In this document: positions 1-5,305 of the stretch, piece after piece
How the letters are laid out: every line of letters starts with the position of its first letter
Numbering within the stretch: the stretch's first letter is position 1
DNA from: Bryobacterales bacterium
GTDB lineage: Bacteria > Cyanobacteriota > Vampirovibrionia > Obscuribacterales > Obscuribacteraceae
Length of the DNA stretch: 5,635 nt
Assembly (NCBI GenBank): GCA_903970295.1
Contig: CAJCHQ010000307.1
Coordinates: 1-5,635, forward strand
Direction of reading: 5' to 3'
Made by a program: the position numbers and the translations under genes
Notes under the pieces: model-generated
Told to the model about the DNA's origin: nothing
The model's input: only the letters and a program-made list of their open reading frames with translations
Database searches by the model: none

Positions 1-482
1 CGTTGTTTGATTTCGTCGTTGTCGACAGTCCCGCCGGTATTGAAAGCGGCTTCCAAAATGCCGTTGCCGGTGCTTCGGAAGCGATTGTAATCACGACGCC
101 TGAAATGTCTGCAGTGCGCGACGCCGACCGCATCATCGGTCTGCTTGAAGCCCGCAAAGAAGAAATCAGCGAATATCGCCTGGTCATCAACCGCATTCGC
201 CCACAAATGGTGCGAAACAGCGACATGATGAGCGTCGATGACGTGCTCGAAATTCTTTCAGTGAAGCTGCTTGGCGTGGTCCCGGAGGATGAAGAAATCA
301 TCACCTCGACCAATCGCGGCGAGCCGGTAGCAGGAACAGACAACGGCCGATCGGGATTGGCTTTCCGCAACATCGCCAGACGCCTTCGTGGAGAAGACAT
401 CCCTTACATGGATCTCGACGTTCCAGAAAGCAGCTGGATCAACCGTATCGTCAAATTCTTCTCCCCAACAGCACGTGTTTAA
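1..482 (+). CDS. minD: Septum site-determining ATPase MinD (C-terminal part, 5' end outside window)
   Basis: MinD is a membrane-bound ParA/MinD-type (deviant Walker A) ATPase. With MinC and MinE it blocks division away from midcell. The frame is already open at the left edge, so about 159 C-terminal residues of a protein normally near 270 residues are present and the Walker A loop is missing. The fragment opens with FDFVVVDSPAGIESG, the Walker B/switch II region of MinD (E. coli has a very similar DSPAGIE). It continues with EAIVITTPEMSAVRDADRI and INRIRPQMV, both typical MinD strands and helices. The end, WINRIVKFFS, is an amphipathic helix fitting the MinD membrane-targeting sequence. The segment STNRGEP...FRNIARRLRGED resembles cyanobacterial MinD. 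The TTG at position 3 is only the first in-frame codon, not a real start. Stop is TAA at 480-482, 13 bases before minE, implying one transcript. Identification is firm. Confidence 0.96.
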   Translation, partial: LFDFVVVDSPAGIESGFQNAVAGASEAIVITTPEMSAVRDADRIIGLLEARKEEISEYRLVINRIRPQMVRNSDMMSVDDVLEILSVKLLGVVPEDEEIITSTNRGEPVAGTDNGRSGLAFRNIARRLRGEDIPYMDLDVPESSWINRIVKFFSPTARV

Positions 483-483
483 C

Positions 484-488
484 GGAGG
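484..488 (+). promoter_or_regulatory. Shine-Dalgarno of minE
   Basis: GGAGG lies 7 bases before a GTG codon at 496-498. It decides the minE start, because the open frame runs on upstream inside minD and the in-frame ATG at 388 would add 36 residues with no MinE character. Confidence 0.85.
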
Positions 489-495
489 ACCGAAA

Positions 496-753
496 GTGCA
501 AGTCTTCAATTGGTTATTCCGTGCAAACGATGATTCGGCACGGCACCAGGCTAAAGATCGCATGCGCAATATGCTCGTGCACGATCGCCTGGAATTGCCT
601 GCAGGCAGACTCGAAAGTCTCGAAGAGGAGCTGATCGCGGTCGTTTCACGGTACTTTGATTTAGATAAAGACACGACCCGCTTCGACCTGCAGCAACAAG
701 AACGGAAAGCAGCTCTGATTGCTAATTTCCGCCTGATCCGCTCCAAGTGCTGA
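496..753 (+). CDS. minE: Cell division topological specificity factor MinE
   Basis: MinE stimulates MinD ATP hydrolysis on the membrane, so that MinCD inhibition oscillates or is kept away from midcell. The GTG start gives 85 residues, against 88 in E. coli. Residues 2-8 (QVFNWLF) form a short amphipathic membrane-targeting stretch. Residues 19-31 (AKDRMRNMLVHDR) are the MinD-contacting segment, equivalent to AKERLQIIVAERR in E. coli. Residues 40-82 are the C-terminal dimerisation/topological specificity domain, with EELIAVVSRYFDLD and ALIANFRLIR. The LVHDRLELP and ALIAN patterns are more like cyanobacterial than enterobacterial MinE. It follows minD after 13 bases, so the two are very likely co-transcribed. 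Stop is TGA at 751-753. The identification is secure; the start rests on the strong ribosome site and on family length. Confidence 0.95.
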   Translation: MQVFNWLFRANDDSARHQAKDRMRNMLVHDRLELPAGRLESLEEELIAVVSRYFDLDKDTTRFDLQQQERKAALIANFRLIRSKC

Positions 754-778
754 TCAGTCCGAGTTTCAGGCATCGAAG

Positions 779-821
779 GCAAACTGCCGAATATACGGCA
801 GTTTGCGACGGCATACCCGTC
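779..821 (+). terminator. Tandem hairpins between minE and rodA (possible terminator or intercistronic element)
   Basis: A perfect 11-bp inverted repeat, GCAAACTGCCG (779-789) and CGGCAGTTTGC (796-806), encloses the 6-base loop AATATA. A second, smaller hairpin follows at once: GACGG (807-811) and CCGTC (817-821) around a 5-base loop. No T-run follows, so this is not a textbook intrinsic terminator. It could be an attenuator, an mRNA 3'-end stabiliser or a processing site separating minDE from rodA. The structure is read directly; the role is inferred. Confidence 0.5.
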
Positions 822-862
822 GAGATGTTACGATCTGCATTCGTATCCTTGTCAGTTGCTGA

Positions 863-2170
863 ATGAACTCGACTATTCAAGCATCCCCCATCAGTTATTA
901 CCTGCGACAGTTCTCTGAATTCTTCGCCGGTATCGACATCTTATTGCTTGCGGCCACGTCCTTTTTGGTCTATGTCGGGCTGAATATACTGCGCTACTCG
1001 CAGCAGACAGTCGGCTATTTCGACAAACAGCTGGAATTCATGTGGGCTGGAATCTTCCTCCTCATTGTGTGCAGCCGCATTCCGTATAAGTTTTGGACAC
1101 ACAAATTTGTCGTGCCCATAATTTATATCGCCAACCTCGGTCTGCTTCTGGCAGTGATGCTCAAAGGTCACTCGGCTCAAGGCGCTCAGCGCTGGCTTGC
1201 GCTTGGGCCGATCACTCTGCAGCCTTCCGAAATCGCCAAATTGGTGGTTATTTTCAGCCTGGCGGCGTGGCTTGGACGTCATCCAATCAAGTCGTTCTGG
1301 GGCATTTTTGCCGTGGTCGGCATCATGTTGCCGCCCGCGATACTGGTCTTCAAACAGCCTGACCTTGGCACGTCGCTCACTTTCGGCGCCGTCTTCTTCG
1401 GTATGTCTTACTGGGCTGGCGCCACCACACTGGACGTTCTGATTCTGGTCAGCCCCCTGATCAGCCTGGTACTGAATGCGGTGAATCGAGAATGGTGGCT
1501 CGACTTTATCGGCATTCTGGGCGGACTTTTGCTTTTTTTCTGGCGCTGGAAAGACTGGAAGGGTTGGCAAATAATCATCCGCCTGGTTTTGATCGTGGCG
1601 ATCATCGGTGCCAATTTCGGTGCCGGCATTGCCCGACCGAAGCTCTGGGGATTGCTCAAGGAATACCAGCAAAAGCGCCTGACCAGCTTCGTCAATCCGT
1701 ATGATGACCCGCGAGGTTCCGGCTATCATATCTTGCAAAGCCTGATCGCCATAGGCTCTGGCGGCATCCAGGGAACAGGGCTAGGCAAAGGCAATCAAAC
1801 TCAAGGCGCGTTCATTCCCGAACGGCATACTGACTTTATTTTTGCTGTCCTCGGCGAAGAATTAGGTTTCCGCGCAGCACTTCTAGTCGTCATTGCCTAT
1901 GCAGTGATCTGTGTGCGCGGACTGGCAATCGCCTATCAAAGCCGGGCGGAGCCAATCGGCAGTGTCATGGCCATCGGTTTGATGTGTCTTTTCTTGTTCC
2001 ACGTCTTTCTCAACATTGGCATGACAATCGGGATTATGCCTGTAGCGGGCGTACCCTTGCCATTTCTCAGCTATGGTGGCACGGCATTGCTCGTCGATCT
2101 CGTGGCGATCGGCCTATTGCAATCCATTCGCGCGCACAATCCCAAGCCCAAAGACGACGTCTGGAGCTAA
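863..2170 (+). CDS. rodA: Rod shape-determining peptidoglycan polymerase RodA (SEDS family)
   Basis: RodA is the SEDS-family glycosyltransferase that polymerises lipid II in the elongasome with a class B PBP. The 435-residue protein is a polytopic membrane protein. Diagnostic pieces in order are RWLALGPITLQPSEIAKL (110-127), KQPDLGTSL (164-172), NPYDDPRGSGYHILQS (278-293), PERHTDFIFAVLGEELGF (319-336) and the C-terminal VPLPFLSYGGTALL (397-410). Asp324 in HTDF matches the Asp known to be essential for SEDS polymerase activity. IAIGSGG and ERHTDF favour RodA over FtsW, which usually has MAFGRG and EAHTDF. The protein is longer than E. coli RodA (370); the excess lies between residues 170 and 278 and looks like an added membrane pair. 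ATG at 863 is directly preceded by in-frame TGA (860-862), and no other in-frame start precedes conserved sequence; the ribosome site is weak. It sits 109 bases after minE, an order also known in Clostridia. Confidence 0.93.
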   Translation: MNSTIQASPISYYLRQFSEFFAGIDILLLAATSFLVYVGLNILRYSQQTVGYFDKQLEFMWAGIFLLIVCSRIPYKFWTHKFVVPIIYIANLGLLLAVMLKGHSAQGAQRWLALGPITLQPSEIAKLVVIFSLAAWLGRHPIKSFWGIFAVVGIMLPPAILVFKQPDLGTSLTFGAVFFGMSYWAGATTLDVLILVSPLISLVLNAVNREWWLDFIGILGGLLLFFWRWKDWKGWQIIIRLVLIVAIIGANFGAGIARPKLWGLLKEYQQKRLTSFVNPYDDPRGSGYHILQSLIAIGSGGIQGTGLGKGNQTQGAFIPERHTDFIFAVLGEELGFRAALLVVIAYAVICVRGLAIAYQSRAEPIGSVMAIGLMCLFLFHVFLNIGMTIGIMPVAGVPLPFLSYGGTALLVDLVAIGLLQSIRAHNPKPKDDVWS

Positions 2171-2195
2171 CCTGACTGCCTTTGGTCGACTCGAT

Positions 2196-2762
2196 CTAGT
2201 TGGGTTTGTAAGCGGCGCGACCGGTGTGTCTCTGGATCAAGCTATCTGGATCGGAATTTTCGAAAGCTTGCAAATCGGCAGCTGAAACGTTCATGACAGC
2301 CAGTTTGTTGGATTGTCCAAGAGTGACCATGCGATCCATGACCGCAAAGATATCTTCGATATAACGTGCTAATGCCCGGCCTTGCGGCATCACTTGCTCG
2401 ACCGAAACGCCGAGGTAATAATCAGCGGTGACGCCGCCATGTACAGCTTGTTCGGCTTCTCTGGTTTTGCCATCGTTCCAGGCCACCTGAAAACGCAGAG
2501 TGATTGGACAGCCCGGCTGTGCTAAAACCGTCAGCCGGCGGTAGAATCCTTGCCCGTTCATATCGATCTCGCCGACCAATTCGTTGAAAGAAGTTGGTCC
2601 GTTCGGTAGATTGCCGACCATTTTGCCGGTGGCAGTGCCCAATTCCTGAGCGAGTAAATCAACCAGGGCAGCGAAACTGGCTACGCCCTGCAAGTCAATC
2701 GTTTTGCCAGGCGGCAAATTTCTCTGTTGGCCTGCGGCGCCATATGGGTCTTGTGTGCTCAT
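2196..2762 (-). CDS. Conserved-looking protein of unknown function, 188 residues
   Basis: I do not recognise this family. The protein has no signal peptide or membrane segment and is probably cytoplasmic. It begins with a polar Gln/Gly/Pro-rich tail (about 1-20), followed by a predicted helix (27-42, GVASFAALVDLLAQELG). A probable beta-rich core follows (about 59-110; GFYRRLTVLAQ, ITLRFQVAWNDGK). A helix with hydrophobic spacing comes next (129-148, RALARYIEDIFAVMDRMVTL), and the tail is polar. Cys85 is the only cysteine. The body plan of core plus C-terminal helix would suit a small structural or effector-type protein, but no catalytic motif is visible. ATG at 2762-2760 overlaps the stop of a possible small upstream ORF as ATGA, and GAGG (2776-2773) lies 10 bases upstream. 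The gene converges on rodA with 25 bases between. That it is a real gene is supported by its length, its codon-like composition and the absence of a better gene on the other strand. Confidence 0.75.
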   Translation of the reverse strand: MSTQDPYGAAGQQRNLPPGKTIDLQGVASFAALVDLLAQELGTATGKMVGNLPNGPTSFNELVGEIDMNGQGFYRRLTVLAQPGCPITLRFQVAWNDGKTREAEQAVHGGVTADYYLGVSVEQVMPQGRALARYIEDIFAVMDRMVTLGQSNKLAVMNVSAADLQAFENSDPDSLIQRHTGRAAYKPN

Positions 2763-2851
2763 CCTTCACGATCCTCTGCAAGCGACCAGGCCTTCGATTC
2801 GTCAAGCTTGGCTTTCTTTAATACAACGATAGCTGATTCCATATTGATCAT
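2759..2851 (-). CDS. Possible small protein (30 residues) translationally coupled to the downstream unknown gene
   Basis: On the minus strand, ATG at 2851-2849 opens a 30-codon frame that starts MINMESAIVVLKKAKLDESK and ends in AEDREG. Its TGA (2761-2759) overlaps the ATG of the 188-residue gene by the classic ATGA arrangement. The frame is open upstream to a TAA at 2905-2903, so a TTG start at 2875 is also possible; a second ATG lies at 2842. The translated sequence looks protein-like: it is amphipathic with a hydrophobic patch followed by Lys/Glu/Asp-rich helix. The ribosome site of the next gene lies inside it, as expected for coupled translation. No clear Shine-Dalgarno precedes its own ATG. 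It might instead be a leader peptide, or the remains of the end of a longer gene. No family is recognised. Confidence 0.4.
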   Translation of the reverse strand: MINMESAIVVLKKAKLDESKAWSLAEDREG

Positions 2852-2866
2852 GCCAGCAAGGGCTGA

Positions 2867-2894
2867 AATATTCAAGAGGAAAGCTCTAAGGCAA
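2867..2894 (-). promoter_or_regulatory. Weak candidate promoter for the minus-strand unknown gene
   Basis: Reading the minus strand, TTGCCT (2894-2889, 4 of 6 to TTGACA) and AATATT (2872-2867, 4 of 6 to TATAAT) are 16 bases apart. Transcription would start near 2860, only about 9 bases before the ATG of the small ORF. A small inverted repeat, CTAAG (2886-2890) and CTTAG (2902-2906), overlaps the -35 box and could be an operator. All of this is a by-eye match and is weak. Confidence 0.2.
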
Positions 2895-2987
2895 CAGCAT
2901 GCTTAGGCTCCAGGTCAGAGTCTCGCAGCCGCGTCGCCACTGCCTGTGGTACCATCTGTGGCCGCTAACCGCTGGGCACAACAATCT

Positions 2988-3018
2988 TTGACCAGATAAG
3001 AAGCGCAGGACAGATTAT
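2988..3018 (+). promoter_or_regulatory. Weak candidate promoter for the aspartic protease gene
   Basis: TTGACC (2988-2993, 5 of 6 to the -35 consensus) is followed after 19 bases by GATTAT (3013-3018, 4 of 6 to TATAAT). With the ideal 17-base spacer, CAGATT (3011-3016) matches only 3 of 6. The -35 box is good and the -10 is poor. The position, about 50 bases before the ATG, is sensible. Confidence 0.3.
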
Positions 3019-3070
3019 CGAGGGTGTAATTTGGGAAAAATCACAATAGTTTCTCCGCCCGGATGGAATT

Positions 3071-4270
3071 ATGACAAGCCCAAGCAGTTGGCGGTTACCT
3101 GCCCTGATCGCGATCCTGATCGGGTTCATAGCACTGAATAATTTTCTAGTCGGCGCCAGAGTCGAGGCCGCAGACGAGAATTTAAATGAAGGCGTGAAAC
3201 TCTACGGACAAAAATCGTACAAGCTGGCAATCAATCATCTTAAACGTGTCAACGGCGGCAGCGATAAGCCAACCGCCCTTTACTATGAGGCGCTTTGCCT
3301 GCAAGGTCTGGGGGACTCAACCGCTTCGATTCAACTGTTGCGCAAAATCAAAACTGCGTATCCCAACTCGCGAGAGGGTCAGACTGTAACGGCTTACTTC
3401 CTCAACGCTCAACCGGCAAGCCCAGTCGCTGCCACGCCTGCAAGACCAACTTCTGGGCTCGGTCTTTCGTCAGCGGCAAGCGGGGGCGGTGACTCATTGC
3501 CCGACAATTGCACAGTACCTTTTCACAGAGGTCAGGGCGGTCACATGTTCGTCAAGGTGTTGATCAACGGTCGACCGGTAGAAGTTATATTCGATACGGG
3601 GGCAAGCACCTGTTTGTTCGGCAAGCAACAACTAAACAACGCCGGCGTCACATACGTTCCCACTGGTAGCACCCAGGTGCGTGGAATCGGAGCAGACACA
3701 CTCAATTGCGATCAGGCTAATTTACGAGTCAGTCTAGGAGAGATCACCAAAACGATTTACACCGCGATCGTGCCCGGGAAGATGAACACGGCTTCGCTTC
3801 TTGGTCAAGATTTTTTCAATGAATTCCGCTATGACATCGATACAGCTACCGGCGTCATCCATTTGCGCAAAAAAGGTGTGCGCAGCGTCGAAGCGCTGGA
3901 CACGATAAACATTCCCTTCAAGGTCGCGGGCCGAGAAATGTTGGTCGACGCTCGTGTCAATGGCCGACAGTGTGTGATGATTTTCGATACCGGTTCTTTC
4001 AATAATATATTTACCGCCGCTACCTGGAGTCAACTCGGGCTGTCGATTCCGGCGGATGCGCGGATGGTATCAACTGGCGGCGTCGGCGGCAGTTCGAAAG
4101 GATTTTTATTCAGAGCCGACAAAATCGAGCTCGGAGGCGTGATGAAAGTCAATCCGGAAGTCGTGGTTTTGGAATCAGGGCCACCGTATCCATTGCTCGG
4201 GCAAGAATTCCTCAAAGACAAGCGCTTCAGCATAGACAATGACAATCAAGTGATCAGATTCGTGCACTAA
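3071..4270 (+). CDS. Exported TPR protein with two tandem retropepsin-like aspartic protease domains
   Basis: Predicted exported aspartic protease of clan AA (retropepsin-like), 399 residues. Residues 1-33 form a signal peptide: a hydrophobic core (LPALIAILIGFIAL) and a cleavage site near VEA-AD. Residues 35-112 look like two TPR units (NEGVKLYGQKSYKLAINHL; YYEALCLQGLGDSTASIQLL), usually protein-binding. An Ala/Pro/Ser/Gly-rich linker (about 113-144) leads to two copies of the same fold. Copy 1 has NGRPVEVIFDTGAS with Asp175 and LLGQDFF (243-249). Copy 2 has NGRQCVMIFDTGS with Asp306 and LLGQEFL (375-381). The DTG-to-LLGQ distance is about 70 residues in both, and the DTGs are 131 apart, indicating duplication. 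Both catalytic Asp are kept, so the chain could form an active site within one molecule. Retropepsins normally need two DTG-bearing halves. ATG is followed directly by the signal peptide; the upstream GGATGG is a poor ribosome site. Substrate and partners are unknown. Confidence 0.85.
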   Translation: MTSPSSWRLPALIAILIGFIALNNFLVGARVEAADENLNEGVKLYGQKSYKLAINHLKRVNGGSDKPTALYYEALCLQGLGDSTASIQLLRKIKTAYPNSREGQTVTAYFLNAQPASPVAATPARPTSGLGLSSAASGGGDSLPDNCTVPFHRGQGGHMFVKVLINGRPVEVIFDTGASTCLFGKQQLNNAGVTYVPTGSTQVRGIGADTLNCDQANLRVSLGEITKTIYTAIVPGKMNTASLLGQDFFNEFRYDIDTATGVIHLRKKGVRSVEALDTINIPFKVAGREMLVDARVNGRQCVMIFDTGSFNNIFTAATWSQLGLSIPADARMVSTGGVGGSSKGFLFRADKIELGGVMKVNPEVVVLESGPPYPLLGQEFLKDKRFSIDNDNQVIRFVH

Positions 4271-4302
4271 ATTATCGTGTCTGTAATCTGGCAACATATA
4301 TA

Positions 4303-4331
4303 GTGAACCGATATGCTCCGGCTCGTATAAT
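4303..4331 (+). promoter_or_regulatory. Probable promoter of ubiA
   Basis: A perfect TATAAT (4326-4331) lies 25 bases before the ubiA start codon, in an 85-base intergenic spacer. The -35 candidate at the ideal 17-base spacing is GTGAAC (4303-4308), which matches TTGACA at only 3 of 6. Transcription would begin near 4338, just before the ribosome site. This suggests ubiA is transcribed independently of the protease gene. Confidence 0.45.
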
Positions 4332-4342
4332 ATATCCTCCCC

Positions 4343-4347
4343 AGGAA
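4343..4347 (+). promoter_or_regulatory. Shine-Dalgarno selecting the GTG start of ubiA
   Basis: AGGAA lies 8 bases before GTG at 4356-4358. It favours that codon over the in-frame ATG inside EMIKIEH, which would cut into the conserved N-terminal region. Confidence 0.6.
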
Positions 4348-4355
4348 ATAGCATT

Positions 4356-5240
4356 GTGGAAGCGACCTCACCAAATTTTTTGACAGCAGTCCGCGAATGG
4401 GCGGAGATGATCAAGATCGAACACACGGTCTTCGCTCTGCCTTTTGCGCTTTCTGGGCTGATCCTGTCGATCTCCGGTTGGCCGCCTGCCTCCACATTTC
4501 TCTGGACGATTGTAGCTTTTGCCGGTGCTCGCTCTGCGGCCATGACCTTGAATCGCTTGATCGATGCCGAGATCGATGCTCGCAATCCCCGCACTCAGGG
4601 ACGGGCAATCCCGGCCGGCAAAATTAGTCGAGCTCAAGCCTGGCTCCTGACGGTAATTTCATTCGGAGTAATGATTTTGGCTGCCTGCATGCTGCCCCGG
4701 CTGTGTCTTTATTTGTCACCAATTGCGGTGGCATGGCTTTCGTTTTATTCGTATACCAAACGATTTACCTGGCTCTGTCATATCGTGCTGGGCATCGCCC
4801 TGGGCGGCGCCGCTCTCGGCGGCTGGGTGGCAGCCAGTGGTCAAATTTCCGGTTGGGCCCCGTGGTGTCTGGCGCTAGCGGTAAGCACTTGGGTAGCCGG
4901 CTTCGATATGATCTATGCGCTGCAAGATCTCGAAATAGATCGCCGAGAAAAGTTGTTCAGTGTTCCCGCTCAATTCGGCACCGCTTTTGCTCTGAACTGT
5001 TCGAGCGTTTTGCATTTAGTGACGGTATTGTCCCTGGCGGCAGTAGGCGGCATCCTCTCACTGAGTCCGGTTTTCTGGCTCGGCTTGGTTGTCATTGCCG
5101 GCATTTTGATTTACGAACATGCCCTACTCAGCCCCACGGATCTATCTAAACTTGACGCCGCCTTTTTCAACATGAATGGAATTCTCAGCATTCTGACATT
5201 CACGATTATTTTGATCGACAAAATCTTCCGACACGGATAG
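4356..5240 (+). CDS. ubiA: UbiA-family aromatic prenyltransferase (4-hydroxybenzoate polyprenyltransferase/MqnP type)
   Basis: Integral membrane enzyme that transfers a polyprenyl chain from its diphosphate to an aromatic acid in quinone synthesis. It has 294 residues, close to E. coli UbiA (290), and about eight or nine hydrophobic helices. The N-terminus IKIEHTVFALPFALSG is the UbiA/MqnP opening. The first Mg-diphosphate motif NxxxDxxxD is intact at Asn66, Asp70 and Asp74 (NRLIDAEID, followed by ARNPRTQGR). The second, DxxxD, is at Asp191 and Asp195 (YALQDLEIDRREKLFSVPAQFG). FDMIYALQDLEIDRREKLFS resembles the MqnP-type subgroup tied to the futalosine menaquinone route more than classic UbiA, but sequence reading alone cannot fix the substrate. 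It is not obviously MenA. The GTG start has a good ribosome site and the gene seems to have its own TATAAT promoter. No other quinone gene is in view. Confidence 0.9.
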   Translation: MEATSPNFLTAVREWAEMIKIEHTVFALPFALSGLILSISGWPPASTFLWTIVAFAGARSAAMTLNRLIDAEIDARNPRTQGRAIPAGKISRAQAWLLTVISFGVMILAACMLPRLCLYLSPIAVAWLSFYSYTKRFTWLCHIVLGIALGGAALGGWVAASGQISGWAPWCLALAVSTWVAGFDMIYALQDLEIDRREKLFSVPAQFGTAFALNCSSVLHLVTVLSLAAVGGILSLSPVFWLGLVVIAGILIYEHALLSPTDLSKLDAAFFNMNGILSILTFTIILIDKIFRHG

Positions 5241-5251
5241 GGATAAGAAGC

Positions 5252-5276
5252 CGGCATAGAAATTGGCAGTATGCCG
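5252..5276. terminator. Hairpin between convergent ubiA and the beta-propeller gene
   Basis: CGGCATA (5252-5258) and TATGCCG (5270-5276) form a perfect 7-bp stem around an 11-base loop, 11 bases past the ubiA stop. Placement between two convergent genes suggests a shared terminator. No strong T-run follows on the plus strand. On the minus strand GCTTCTTATCCC follows, a weak pyrimidine tract. The role is inferred. Confidence 0.45.
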
Positions 5277-5305
5277 TGATTCTCATCGCAACCGATTGAC
5301 TGCGA

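Larger units (their letters stand above)
2852..3070. other. Divergent intergenic region
   Basis: This stretch separates the minus-strand small ORF/unknown gene from the plus-strand protease gene, so it should hold promoters facing both ways. I see no RNA gene, riboswitch or long repeat here. The only items found are the two weak promoter candidates and a 5-bp inverted repeat around an 8-base palindrome, AGCATGCT (2896-2903). Confidence 0.6.

Noticed and set aside
388..495. N-terminal extension of MinE from the ATG at 388
   Set aside because: It overlaps minD by about 95 bases and has no MinE-like sequence. The GTG at 496 has GGAGG at ideal distance and gives the family length.
258..782. Long minus-strand open frame of 174 codons across minD/minE
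   Set aside because: It is antisense to two firmly identified genes, its translation is Arg/Ser/Cys-rich with no family character, and it overlaps the hairpin region.
941..1738. Minus-strand open frame of 265 codons inside rodA
   Set aside because: Complement of a membrane-protein gene; the product is rich in Gln/Asp/Arg/His with no domain, as expected of a shadow frame.
2171..2195. Terminator between convergent rodA and the unknown gene
   Set aside because: The 25-base gap holds no convincing stem or T-run, so none is called.
3063..3074. Four-codon frame ATG-GAA-TTA-TGA overlapping the protease start as ATGA
   Set aside because: Too short to judge; probably chance, although it could in principle act as a minimal upstream ORF.
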